NCBI GenBank assembly: GCA_963831385.1
Contig: CAWHPW010000015.1
Coordinates: forward strand, 62,001 to 126,000
Length of the DNA: 64,000 nucleotides
Source: JACVRX01 sp963831385
GTDB taxonomy: Bacteria; Actinomycetota; Actinomycetes; Jiangellales; Jiangellaceae
Direction of reading: 5' to 3'
Below, in pieces: positions 53,480-61,311 of this stretch (positions are counted from its first letter, which is position 1; the number at the start of each line of letters is the position of its first letter). Both the position numbers and the translations under genes were made by a program. The notes beneath the pieces were generated by a model. That model was not told where the DNA came from. It worked only from the letters and a program-made list of their open reading frames with translations, and did no database searches.

Positions 53480-54352
53480 TCAGCTGCCTGGGCGACGGCC
53501 GTACATGACGTCGACGGAAACCTGCTCGAAGCCGAGGCCGCGGTAGAGGCGGACAGCGGTCTGGTTGCTTTCGTCGACGTAGAGGATGACCCGGGTGAGA
53601 CCCAGGCCTTTCAGGTGGCGGATGCCAAGGAGAGTGAGCGCTTTGCCCAGTCCGCGGCCCCGCTCTGCTGGATCGATGCCGACGATGTAGACCTCTCCGG
53701 TGGTCTCGTCATGGACCTTGGTCCAGTGGAAGCCGACAATCGAGCCGCCGCGGCGGGCTATGAAGAAGCCGGCTGGGTCGAACCATGGTTCGGCTTCCCG
53801 ATCGCGCAGGTCGGCAATCGTCCAGGCGCCCTGTTCGGGGTGTTCGGCAAAAGAGCGGGCATTGAGTGTGACCCAGTCCTCTTCATCCGAACTGGCGACG
53901 AAAGTGTCGACCACGATGCCATCCGGGAGCTGCTGCTCGGGCAGGTCGTCGCTGAGCGGCCGGCTCATCTGCCACAGCGATCGGACCCGGTCGAAGCCGG
54001 TCGCTGCAGCCAGCGCCGCGGCGGGCTGGCCGTCACCGTGTGCCCAAATGTTCAGCTCCGAGCTCCCGGCCTCGCTGATCAGCCGAGTGACCAGCTCGCG
54101 GCCGAAACCGCGGCGCCGGTGATCGGGGTGGACGACGAGCTCCGCCGCGCCGTTGCCGTCGTCGAGTTGTGCGTATCCGACGACGGTGCCGTCGGTTCGT
54201 GCGACCACATGCCGAGCCCGTTCGTCTCCACGAAGCCGGAACAGGCCCTGCTCCGACAGCGGAGCGACTGCGTCGGCTTTGGTTGCGGCCTGGATGAGGG
54301 CGGCGACGGCCTCGATGTCGTCGTCGGCCAGCCGCTGCCGCGTCTCGATCAA
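53480..54352 (-). CDS. mshD: Mycothiol synthase
   Basis: A 290-aa double-GNAT acetyltransferase that acetylates Cys-GlcN-Ins in the last step of mycothiol synthesis. Acetyl-CoA loops are present in both halves: VVHPDHRRRGFGRELV and GIDPAERGRGLGKALT. WFDPAGFFIARR and the YVDESNQTAVRLYRGLGFE end match MshD. ATG 54352 overlaps the glnR stop by 4 bases. It marks the organism as a mycothiol-producing actinobacterium. Confidence 0.95.
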   Translation of the reverse strand: MIETRQRLADDDIEAVAALIQAATKADAVAPLSEQGLFRLRGDERARHVVARTDGTVVGYAQLDDGNGAAELVVHPDHRRRGFGRELVTRLISEAGSSELNIWAHGDGQPAAALAAATGFDRVRSLWQMSRPLSDDLPEQQLPDGIVVDTFVASSDEEDWVTLNARSFAEHPEQGAWTIADLRDREAEPWFDPAGFFIARRGGSIVGFHWTKVHDETTGEVYIVGIDPAERGRGLGKALTLLGIRHLKGLGLTRVILYVDESNQTAVRLYRGLGFEQVSVDVMYGRRPGS

Positions 54353-55068
54353 CGACTGACGCGTTCAGACACCTGGCTGCGGCGGGGAGGTACAGGGGCG
54401 ACGAACCGATAGCCGACGTTGCGGACCGTGCCGATCAGCGCTTCGTGGTCGGCGCCGAGCTTGGCCCGCAACCGACGCACGTGTACGTCGACTGTGCGGG
54501 TGCCGCCGAAGTAGTCGTAGCCCCATACCTCCTGCAGCAGTTGCGCCCGGGTGAACACGCGGCCCGGGTGCTGCGCGATGAACTTGAGCAGCTCGAACTC
54601 CTTGTACGTGAGGTCGAGCGAGCGGCCGGAGACGCGGGCGGTGTAGGTGGCCTCGTCGACGACCAGGTCGCCCGAGCGGATCTCGTCCGGCACGTCGTCT
54701 CCGGACTGGGCCGCCGCGAGCCGGCCCTGGGCGAGGCGCAACCGAGCCTCGACCTCGGCCGGCCCGGCCGTGTCCAGCAGCACGTCGTCGACACCCCAGT
54801 CGGCGGTTACCGCAGCGAGGCCGCCTTCGGTGACCACGGCCATGAGCGGCACGTCGACACCGGTCGTGCGAATGAGCCGAGTCAGCCCGCGAGCGTGGCC
54901 CAGGTCTCGCCGGGCGTCGACCAGCACGGCGTCGCACGCCGGAGCGTCGAGCAGTGCCGCCGCCTCGGCCGGTGCGACCCGGACGTCGTGCAACAAGAGA
55001 CCAAGTGCGGGGAGGATCTCCGCCGATGGGCGCAGGGCGTTGGTCAGCAGGAGGATCGTGGATCCCAT
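54349..55068 (-). CDS. glnR: GlnR-type nitrogen regulator (orphan OmpR-family response regulator)
   Basis: A 239-aa regulator very similar to Streptomyces GlnR: LLLTNALRPSAEILPALGLLLHDVRVAPAEA, VTEGGLAAVTADWGVDDVLLDTAGPAEVEARLRLA and GGTRTVDVHVRRLRAKLG are shared blocks (quoted in part). The receiver is atypical; GlnR works as a dimer through a conserved Asp (here about 51) without classical phosphorylation. The OmpR winged helix occupies 140-230. ATG 55068 follows AGAGGAGG. No partner kinase is adjacent. It controls nitrogen assimilation genes in relatives. Confidence 0.93.
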   Translation of the reverse strand: MGSTILLLTNALRPSAEILPALGLLLHDVRVAPAEAAALLDAPACDAVLVDARRDLGHARGLTRLIRTTGVDVPLMAVVTEGGLAAVTADWGVDDVLLDTAGPAEVEARLRLAQGRLAAAQSGDDVPDEIRSGDLVVDEATYTARVSGRSLDLTYKEFELLKFIAQHPGRVFTRAQLLQEVWGYDYFGGTRTVDVHVRRLRAKLGADHEALIGTVRNVGYRFVAPVPPRRSQVSERVSR

Positions 55069-55148
55069 GCGGCCTCCTCTGGCCGGATATGCAACGGGGA
55101 CCCGGAGGGCGACACTGCCCGGGCCCACGTGTTGACAGGATAGGGCAT

Positions 55149-55940
55149 GTGAGGGCGACTCAAGTCCGCTCGCCCGCGGAGTGGGACGGCCATGGCTTCC
55201 GGCGCCGCCTGCAAGCCGACGATGGCGTGGTCGTCGTGGCGGAACACCTGCCGCCCGTTGACGGCCCACGGGACGTGGCGGTGGTCGTCGTGCATGGCTT
55301 CACGCTGCATTCGCGGCACCCGCGGGTCCGCCGAATCGCCCGGTGGATGCGCTCTACTGCGGGGCTGGTTCTGCTCGATCTGCGTGGCCATGGCGGTTCC
55401 CGCGGCGTCAGCACGCTGGGATGGCACGAGGTTCGCGATGTTGAAGCGGCGGTCGGCTGGGCCCGCTCGCTCGGCTATCCACAGGTGGCAACCCTCGGCT
55501 TCTCGCTCGGCTCCGCGGTGGTGCTACGGCATGCGGCGCTGTACGGGGGAGTGGATGCCGTCGCAGCTGTCAGTGGGCCGGGGCAGTGGTACTACCGCGG
55601 CACGCCGCGAATGCGCACGCTGCACCGCCTCGTACTGAACCCGCCGGGCCGCGCCGCCATCCGGCTCACGCGCGGCACCCGGATCATGCGCGGCGACTGG
55701 GCTGAGCCCTATCCGATCGATCCCGTCGCGGCCGCCGCGGAAATCGACGTCCCGCTGCTCGTGGTCCATGGCGATCGGGACGACCTGTTTCCCGCTGAGC
55801 ACGCACGCCGGGTGTCCGCTGCCGCGGGTGGGCCGTCGACACTGTGGGTGCTACCCGACTTCGGTCACGCGGAGGGTGCGGTGGACGAGGGCCTCGCCCG
55901 GCGAATCGCCAGCTGGCTGGTGGCCCAATGCCACGGGTGA
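55149..55940 (+). CDS. Alpha/beta hydrolase
   Basis: A 263-aa hydrolase starting at GTG 55149, divergent from glnR. VVVVHGFTLHSRHP holds the oxyanion region, GFSLGSAVVLRHAA the nucleophilic Ser, HGDRDDLFP the acid and LPDFGHAEG the catalytic His. The family includes esterases, lipases and acyl-transferases; substrate unknown. Its end overlaps the moaD-like gene by 13 bases, so it probably leads the five-gene run to the anti-sigma factor. Confidence 0.9.
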   Translation: MRATQVRSPAEWDGHGFRRRLQADDGVVVVAEHLPPVDGPRDVAVVVVHGFTLHSRHPRVRRIARWMRSTAGLVLLDLRGHGGSRGVSTLGWHEVRDVEAAVGWARSLGYPQVATLGFSLGSAVVLRHAALYGGVDAVAAVSGPGQWYYRGTPRMRTLHRLVLNPPGRAAIRLTRGTRIMRGDWAEPYPIDPVAAAAEIDVPLLVVHGDRDDLFPAEHARRVSAAAGGPSTLWVLPDFGHAEGAVDEGLARRIASWLVAQCHG

Positions 55941-56188
55941 CAGTGCGGTATTGGGCTTCGTTGCGTGCCGCAGCCGGACTGACGGAGGAGGTCGTCGACG
56001 GGGCAACCGTCGCGGAGGCCCTGGCCGTCGTGCGGGACTTGCACGCGGCCCAGCCCCGGTTCCTGGAGGTTCTGGCGGTGTGCGCGATCCTCGCCGACGG
56101 CAGCCCCGCAGGACGTCGAGATCACGCCGCGATCCCGTTGCACGACGGCTCCGTTGTCGAGTTGTTGCCACCGTTCGCGGGGGGGTAG
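55928..56188 (+). CDS. MoaD/ThiS-family sulfur-carrier protein
   Basis: An 86-aa ubiquitin-like protein ending in the obligatory Gly-Gly (VVELLPPFAGG), the site that is thiocarboxylated. VTVRYWASLRAAAGLTEE opens the fold. It would donate sulfur for molybdopterin or for another biosynthesis; no moaE or moeB is nearby, so the pathway is open. It overlaps the hydrolase gene. Confidence 0.88.
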   Translation: MPRVTVRYWASLRAAAGLTEEVVDGATVAEALAVVRDLHAAQPRFLEVLAVCAILADGSPAGRRDHAAIPLHDGSVVELLPPFAGG

Positions 56189-56214
56189 GCATCCTGCTCT
56201 GGGAAGATCCGTTG

Positions 56215-56958
56215 ATGACCTCGGTGCTGTCGGCAGCGCTCGTCGCGGTGCTCGCCATCGCAGCGGCTGTCGGACGCCCACTTCTCGGAGCCGGGGTCGC
56301 TGTCGTGCAGGTCGTGTTCACCCTCGGTGGCGTCCGACCGGCCGCGGTGCCTGCCGTCCGTGCCGGTGCGTGGCTCGCGCTCGTCGTATCGGTTGGAGCG
56401 TCGGTGTGGCTGGTCGTGGGCGACCCGAGCGAGATGTGGCCGGTCGCAGCACTGCTCGGCCCGGCGCTGGTCGTCGCCGTCATGATCCAGTTGATTCGAC
56501 GGGACGGTCGGCATGCGCTGACCACGTCCTTGACGGTGACCGTGGCCGCCTGTGCGCTGGCCCTGCTGCCGGTGGGTTGGTTGGCCCTGCGTGGCGCCGA
56601 GGGCGGCGTCCATGCGGTCTGGCTCGGTCTGTTGGGAGTGGGTGTCGTCGGACTGGCCGAGCTGTTGCCGGCTCCGGCCGCGCTGCGGCGGTCGCTGGCC
56701 GTGGTTTTCGCGGGAGCGCTCGCCGCAGCTCTCGTGAGCGTGGCCGATGGTGTCGCGGCTGCCGTGCCCGCGGTGGGCGGAGTGGTCGTGACTACCTTTG
56801 CGGCATTGACCGCCGTGACCGCGGTGGCCGCCGTAGACCGGGTGGGCGAAGAAATGGGTGACAGCACGATCGATCTATTGACGCCGTTGCGGGTGACCAT
56901 GCCGATCGCCGTCGCGGCGCCGGTCACGTATGTCCTGGGACGGGTTCTGGTCGGATGA
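56215..56958 (+). CDS. Hypothetical integral membrane protein
   Basis: A 247-aa, very hydrophobic protein with about eight helices (SVLSAALVAVLAIAAAVGRPLL first) and few charged loops. I recognise no named family. It lies between a MoaD-like gene and an ECF sigma factor and overlaps the latter by 4 bases, so it belongs to the sigma operon. ATG 56215 is chosen, with TTG 56212 as alternative. Confidence 0.82.
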   Translation: MTSVLSAALVAVLAIAAAVGRPLLGAGVAVVQVVFTLGGVRPAAVPAVRAGAWLALVVSVGASVWLVVGDPSEMWPVAALLGPALVVAVMIQLIRRDGRHALTTSLTVTVAACALALLPVGWLALRGAEGGVHAVWLGLLGVGVVGLAELLPAPAALRRSLAVVFAGALAAALVSVADGVAAAVPAVGGVVVTTFAALTAVTAVAAVDRVGEEMGDSTIDLLTPLRVTMPIAVAAPVTYVLGRVLVG

Positions 56959-57539
56959 ACCATCGGCCGGCTGAACCAGGCCCTTTCGGGAGGCGTGCAC
57001 GCAGTGTGAGGGCACCGGTGGCCGACGAGGATCTGGTCCGGGCTCTCTATGACGAGCACGCTGCTCCGCTGATGGGATATGTCCTGCGGCTGGTGGGTGG
57101 AGACCGCCAGCGGGCCGAGGACGTTGTACAGGAAACGCTCCTGCGAGCGTGGCGGCATCCGGACTCGCTGGCGCCGAGCAAGGGTTCGGCCCGGCCGTGG
57201 TTGTGGACCGTGGCTCGACACCTGGTCGTCGACGGCGAACGGGCTCGACGAGCCCGCCCGGCCGAGGTTGCCGAGGCTGCGCTCGGTGCCGTTCCAGTCG
57301 AAGACGGGGTCGACCGTGCACTGGTGGCTCAACTCGTCGCCGAAGCGATCGAGACGTTGAGTCCAGAGCATCGCGCCGCGGTCGTCGAAACGTACTTCCG
57401 CGGCCGTTCGGTTGCCGAGGCGGCTGGTGTGCTCGGCGTACCGGCGGGCACCGTCAAGTCACGCACCTACTACGCACTGAGGGCGCTCCGCCTGGCGCTA
57501 GAGGAACGCGGAATCACTGGATCAGAGGAGGCGACATGA
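56955..57539 (+). CDS. ECF sigma factor
   Basis: A 194-aa extracytoplasmic-function sigma factor. Region 2 is LVRALYDEHAAPLMGYVLRLVGGDRQRAEDVVQETLLRAWRH (about 26-67, partly quoted) and region 4 is LSPEHRAAVVETYFRGRSVAEAAGVLGVPAGTVKSR (about 133-168). The gene is followed, with a 4-base overlap, by its zinc anti-sigma factor. Overlap with the membrane-protein gene suggests the whole run is one operon. Signal and targets unknown. Confidence 0.93.
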   Translation: MNHRPAEPGPFGRRARSVRAPVADEDLVRALYDEHAAPLMGYVLRLVGGDRQRAEDVVQETLLRAWRHPDSLAPSKGSARPWLWTVARHLVVDGERARRARPAEVAEAALGAVPVEDGVDRALVAQLVAEAIETLSPEHRAAVVETYFRGRSVAEAAGVLGVPAGTVKSRTYYALRALRLALEERGITGSEEAT

Positions 57540-58207
57540 CCTCCTGTGACGAGATCCGGATCTCGCTGGGCGCGCTGGCCGTGGCGGCATTGGACCCTGA
57601 CGAGGAGCTGCGCGTGCGCGAGCACGTCGCGGACTGTCCCCGGTGCGCCGAGGACCTGGCCGAACTGACCGAGACCGTCGAACTGTTGGCGGCGGCGAGC
57701 CCACTGACTCTGCCCGCGGCAGTCGAACCCGATCCGCGCGTGCTGCAGGGACTGCTCGGCGCGGTCGCGGAGGAGCGCCGCCGGTCCCGCCGACGCCGGT
57801 TTGCGCTGGGCCTGGTCGCTGCGGCCGTCGGCGCCGTGCTGGCCGGAACGGGCGCGCTGCTCATCGCCGACGACGATTCGGCCCCAGCGGCAGTTGAGGA
57901 GACTCCCACGGCCGAAGTCCGCGCGTCCGACGGCCCAATCGTCCTCGAGGTGGAACTGTTCGCGAAGGGGTGGGGAACCGCAGTGCACGGCGCCATCGCC
58001 GGCGTCCCGCCCGGCGCGACATGCAGCCTGGTCGCTGTCGGCATCGACGGCAGTCGCCAGGTGGCGGCAACCTGGACGGTTCCTGCCGCTGGCTACGCGT
58101 CCGGGAAGCTCTGGTTCGACGGCGGCGTAGGCCTCCAACCGCACGAGACCAGCCAGTATGAGATTGTCACGCCAGCGGGTGACGTCCTCCTCATCGCCCC
58201 CGCCTGA
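57536..58207 (+). CDS. Zinc-finger (zf-HC2/RskA-like) anti-sigma factor
   Basis: A 223-aa membrane anti-sigma factor. The N-terminal HVADCPRC is the HxxxCxxC zinc motif of anti-sigma domains. A membrane helix follows at about residues 86-105 (ALGLVAAAVGAVLAGTGALL), then an outer RskA-like domain (GPIVLEVELFAKGWGTAVHGAIAGVPPGATCSLVAVG, in part). It would hold the ECF sigma factor until an extracytoplasmic or redox signal releases it. Confidence 0.92.
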   Translation: MTSCDEIRISLGALAVAALDPDEELRVREHVADCPRCAEDLAELTETVELLAAASPLTLPAAVEPDPRVLQGLLGAVAEERRRSRRRRFALGLVAAAVGAVLAGTGALLIADDDSAPAAVEETPTAEVRASDGPIVLEVELFAKGWGTAVHGAIAGVPPGATCSLVAVGIDGSRQVAATWTVPAAGYASGKLWFDGGVGLQPHETSQYEIVTPAGDVLLIAPA

Positions 58208-58224
58208 GCCTGCCAGTCCTTCTG

Positions 58225-58314
58225 GGAATGACCACGTTCACCACCCCTACCCGTACGTCACCAGGCCTGCAAGCCTGTTGATGTATAGGCATGCATGGTG
58301 AACGTGGTCATTCC
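58225..58314. repeat. 90-nt nested double hairpin, family E copy 2
   Basis: Identical 19-bp outer arms to the copy at 47768-47857, the same total length, and an inner stem of 14 positions with three mismatches. It begins 18 bases after the anti-sigma stop codon, so it could end that transcript. Eleven of 90 bases differ between copies, all in the interior. Confidence 0.92.
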
Positions 58315-58355
58315 GACCGGGGAACACGGCGGCGGGCGGGCGACGTTGGGACGGC

Positions 58356-58778
58356 GTGACCGGACTCGTCGTCGTCGCCGTCGTGCTGATGGCAGCTACC
58401 GCGTTCGGCCTCTGGCGGGCGCTGACGGCCGGGCGGCTCACGGCGCCGTCTCGGCGGAACATCGGCCCGTCGCTGACCCGCGATGACCTCGGCCAGGAAC
58501 CGGGAGAGCAGGCGACGTTGGTGCAGTTCTCCAGCGCGTTCTGCGCCCCGTGCCGAGCGACCCGGCAGGTGCTGGCGCACGTCGCGGCCTCTGTCGATGG
58601 GGTACGCCACGTCGAGATCGACGCAGAGACCCACCTGGATCTGGTCCGCCGGTTAGGCGTCACCCGGACGCCGACGACGTTTGTCCTCGACGAGCGCGGG
58701 CAGGTCGTGCAGCGCTCGATGGGTGTACCCAGGCTCGGGCAAGTCGTCGATCTGGTCGGCCGGATCACCACGAAATGA
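58356..58778 (+). CDS. Thioredoxin-family membrane-anchored protein
   Basis: A 140-aa protein starting at GTG 58356. An N-terminal helix (GLVVVAVVLMAATAFGLWRAL) anchors it; the thioredoxin fold has VQFSSAFCAPCRATRQVLAHV, with the redox motif CAPC at about residues 66-69, and the cis-Pro loop TRTPTTFVLDERG. It is probably outward- or membrane-facing and reduces or oxidises disulfides, or delivers sulfur. It lies upstream of the leader peptide and DUF4395, genes that it often accompanies. Confidence 0.9.
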   Translation: MTGLVVVAVVLMAATAFGLWRALTAGRLTAPSRRNIGPSLTRDDLGQEPGEQATLVQFSSAFCAPCRATRQVLAHVAASVDGVRHVEIDAETHLDLVRRLGVTRTPTTFVLDERGQVVQRSMGVPRLGQVVDLVGRITTK

Positions 58779-58842
58779 GACAGGCATCTCAGTATTCGAA
58801 CGCAACGGTGACATCACTCAGCGGCGGCCGTAGCCTCACAGC

Positions 58843-58920
58843 GTGTTCCGGACGGAGCTGACGAAGCGGCGCGCGATCGATCTCGGTCGCATGGCCGCCA
58901 TGCTCTGTCGCCTGCCCTGA
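58843..58920 (+). CDS. Short leader peptide (25 aa) of the sulfur operon
   Basis: GTG 58843 starts FRTELTKRRAIDLGRMAAML and ends CRLP, with one Cys at residue 22. It matches the actinobacterial putative leader peptides (pattern R..L..RR..DL.R....LC) found upstream of sulfur genes. GGTGAC (58807-58812) and TAGCCT (58831-58836) are a fair promoter seven bases before the GTG, so the mRNA may be leaderless and the peptide read first. It is followed 91 bases later by DUF4395 and sseA. Control through Cys supply is the likely purpose (inference). Confidence 0.75.
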   Translation: MFRTELTKRRAIDLGRMAAMLCRLP

Positions 58921-59011
58921 CCGGGTAGCCCTGGACCTCGGCGCATCGCCGACCACATCCGGGCTGTCCACAGCTGACGGACCTGCCCAGCCCACGTCAG
59001 GGAGATACCCG

Positions 59012-59437
59012 ATGGTCGACCCTCGCGGCCAGCGCCTCGCCGCAGCCCTCACTGCCGCGGTTCTCACGATCGTCCTGCTGACCGGCAGCGCCTGGTTGCT
59101 CGCTGCGCAGGCCGGGGTGTTCGCGACCGGCGCCGTCGCCGGGGTCGCCGCCTCGCCGTATGCCCGCCTGTTCGCACGGGTCGTACGGCCCCGGCTGGGT
59201 CCACCAGCCGAGTACGAGGACGCCCGGCCGCCGCGGTTCGCACAAGTTGTCGGGCTGCTTTTCGCCATTGCCGGACTCGCCGGGTTTCTCGGCGGCTGGT
59301 CACTTCTCGCCTACGGCGCGGTCGGCGCAGCTCTGGCCGCCGCGTTCCTCAACGCCGCCTTTGGCCTGTGCCTCGGCTGCGAGATCTACCTGGTATTCCG
59401 CCGCGCCATTCCCAGACTGACGGAGGTCACCCGATGA
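59012..59437 (+). CDS. DUF4395 membrane protein
   Basis: A 141-aa protein with four predicted helices. It starts DPRGQRLAAALTAAVLTIVLLTG and has the family CxxC in AAFGLCLGCEIYLVFRRA near the C terminus. DUF4395 proteins are typically encoded with thioredoxins and sulfurtransferases, suggesting sulfur or redox transport across the membrane. It overlaps sseA by 4 bases. Confidence 0.9.
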   Translation: MVDPRGQRLAAALTAAVLTIVLLTGSAWLLAAQAGVFATGAVAGVAASPYARLFARVVRPRLGPPAEYEDARPPRFAQVVGLLFAIAGLAGFLGGWSLLAYGAVGAALAAAFLNAAFGLCLGCEIYLVFRRAIPRLTEVTR

Positions 59438-60282
59438 GCCGCGAAACCGTGCTCGTCTCGGCCGATTGGGTCGAGCAGCATCTCGACGATCCCGAGGTCG
59501 TCCTGGTCGAGGTCGACGAGGACACGACCGCGTACGACAAGAATCACATCAAGAATGCCGTCCGGCTGGACTGGAAATCCGACCTGCAGGATCCGGTTCG
59601 GCGCGACTTCGTCAACCAGGAGCAGTTCGAGGCTCTGCTCGCGGCGAAGGGCATCGGCAACGATGACACGGTCGTGCTCTACGGCGGCAACAACAACTGG
59701 TTCGCCGCCTACGCGTACTGGTACTTCAAGCTCTACGGCCACGACGACGTCCGTCTACTCGACGGCGGTCGCAAGATCTGGGAGCTGGAAAGCCGTGAGC
59801 TCGTCGGCGACACCTCGCCGCGTCAACCCACCCAGTACCAGGCCAGCGATCCTGACCTTTCCATCCGAGCCTTTCGCGACGAAGTCGTCGGAGCCATCGG
59901 CACGAAGAACCTGGTCGACGTCCGCTCGCCCGACGAGTACGCCGGCCGCCTACTCGCCCCGGCGCACCTGCCTCAGGAGCAAGCCCAGCGTGGCGGCCAC
60001 ATCCCTACCGCGCAGAACATTCCGTGGAGCAAGGCGGCCAACGACAACGGCACGTTCCGCTCCGACGCCGACCTGCGCACGCTCTACAGCGACGCGGGGG
60101 TCGACCTCGGCACCGACACTATTGCGTACTGCCGGATCGGAGAGCGCTCGGCGCACACCTGGTTCGTGCTGCACGAACTACTGGGCGTGTCGAACGTGAA
60201 GAACTACGACGGATCCTGGACCGAGTACGGATCTCTGGTCGGCGTGCCGATCACGGTGGGCGACGAACCGGGTGCCGCATGA
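59434..60282 (+). CDS. sseA: Thiosulfate/3-mercaptopyruvate sulfurtransferase (rhodanese)
   Basis: A 282-aa two-domain rhodanese. The inactive first domain covers about 5-125; the second carries the catalytic Cys233 in the loop AYCRIGERSAHTWFVL. It moves sulfane sulfur from thiosulfate or mercaptopyruvate to an acceptor. In actinobacteria this CRIGERS type is called CysA2/SseA. It overlaps DUF4395 and DUF1416 by 4 bases each. Confidence 0.94.
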   Translation: MSRETVLVSADWVEQHLDDPEVVLVEVDEDTTAYDKNHIKNAVRLDWKSDLQDPVRRDFVNQEQFEALLAAKGIGNDDTVVLYGGNNNWFAAYAYWYFKLYGHDDVRLLDGGRKIWELESRELVGDTSPRQPTQYQASDPDLSIRAFRDEVVGAIGTKNLVDVRSPDEYAGRLLAPAHLPQEQAQRGGHIPTAQNIPWSKAANDNGTFRSDADLRTLYSDAGVDLGTDTIAYCRIGERSAHTWFVLHELLGVSNVKNYDGSWTEYGSLVGVPITVGDEPGAA

Positions 60283-60593
60283 CGGGCGGTTGCCAGGCGC
60301 CGGTCGGCGGCGTCTCCCTGGCAGGGATCGACCTGACCAAGGAGTCGGTGATTCAGGGGGTAGTAACCCGCGGCGATGACGGACCCGTCGCCGGTGCGTA
60401 CGTCCGGCTGCTCGATTCTGTGGGCGAGTTCACCGCGGAGGTGCCGACCAACGACGAGGGCGAGTTTCGTTTCTTCGCCGCGCCGGGGCCGTGGACCCTG
60501 CGGACATTGGCGCCTCGGGCAAAACCCGTCGACCGGGCAGTGGTGGCGCAGCAGGGAGTGGTCGCCACGGTCGAGGTCAGCATCTCGTCCTGA
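60279..60593 (+). CDS. DUF1416 protein
   Basis: A 104-aa protein of the actinobacterial DUF1416 family (GVVTRGDDGPVAGAYVRLLDSVGEFTAEV, then EFRFFAAPGPWTLRTLAP in part), resembling a prealbumin/carboxypeptidase-regulatory beta sandwich. The family is almost always encoded directly after SseA, as here, so it probably assists it. Function not shown. Confidence 0.92.
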   Translation: MTGGCQAPVGGVSLAGIDLTKESVIQGVVTRGDDGPVAGAYVRLLDSVGEFTAEVPTNDEGEFRFFAAPGPWTLRTLAPRAKPVDRAVVAQQGVVATVEVSISS

Positions 60594-60634
60594 CGACTCA
60601 CCGGGCCGCGCGTCGTCGGAATAGGGTGTCGCGC

Positions 60635-61291
60635 GTGTCGCACGCCGCGCCTCCATTCGCCGGCCGACCCGCGGGTGTGGCCGTCGTGTCGGTGCTGGCT
60701 GGCTGTGCGGCCGTGGGCTTCCTGGTCGGCAGTCTGATGGGCGCCGCATCCGGAAGTGGTGGTGGCGGCGACGACGAGCCAACCGTGGCGTCGGCGACCA
60801 GCGGCGGTGTCTGGGATGGACCGGTCGCACCGGTGACCGTGACAGTGATCGAGGCCTCGTGTCAGTCAGAACCCAGCCGGGACGCGTCGGGCACGGAGGT
60901 CACCTACGAGGCGGATTTCGCAGTCGACGCCGAGTCCGACTCGGCCTGGCGGTGCCCAGGCGACGGCGTCGGCGAGACTCTGGTCATCGACTTGGGCGGT
61001 CCCGTCCGAGTGGCCGAGCTCGGCCTGGTTCCCGGCTACGCCAAGACCGACCCCACCGACGGCACCGATCGGTACGGCGAGAACCGTCGGCTCACCACAG
61101 TCCGTTGGCGCTTCGACGACAACACCACGGTCGAGCAACAGCTCGACCCCGACGCCGATCTGCGCGACCTGCAGACGATGCGCATTCCCGTGACCACGAC
61201 GGAGCAGCTCGCGCTGGAGATCGTCAGCAGCTCCGACGGCGCCCGAGACACCGTGGCGATCAGCGACCTGCGAGTGTCGGCTGCCGCTTGA
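60635..61291 (+). CDS. Membrane-anchored protein with discoidin-like (NADase-type glycan-binding) domain
   Basis: A 218-aa protein starting at GTG 60635. One helix (about 12-35, GVAVVSVLAGCAAVGFLVGSL) is followed by a Gly/Ser linker and a beta-rich domain (VTYEADFAVDAESDSAWRCPGDGVGETLVIDLGG, in part; then VRVAELGLVPGYAKTDPTDGTDRYGENRR), typical of the galactose-binding-like NADase-type glycan-binding group. Two Cys (about 76 and 109) may pair. Role unknown; it lies within the sulfur block. Confidence 0.8.
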   Translation: MSHAAPPFAGRPAGVAVVSVLAGCAAVGFLVGSLMGAASGSGGGGDDEPTVASATSGGVWDGPVAPVTVTVIEASCQSEPSRDASGTEVTYEADFAVDAESDSAWRCPGDGVGETLVIDLGGPVRVAELGLVPGYAKTDPTDGTDRYGENRRLTTVRWRFDDNTTVEQQLDPDADLRDLQTMRIPVTTTEQLALEIVSSSDGARDTVAISDLRVSAAA

Positions 61292-61311
61292 GCGACCAGC
61301 CGTGCGGTCGG

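Noticed and set aside
55851..57371. Open frame of 506 codons on the minus strand over the MoaD and sigma genes
   Set aside because: Thr/Ser/Ala/Arg-rich shadow; the plus-strand genes have clear domains.
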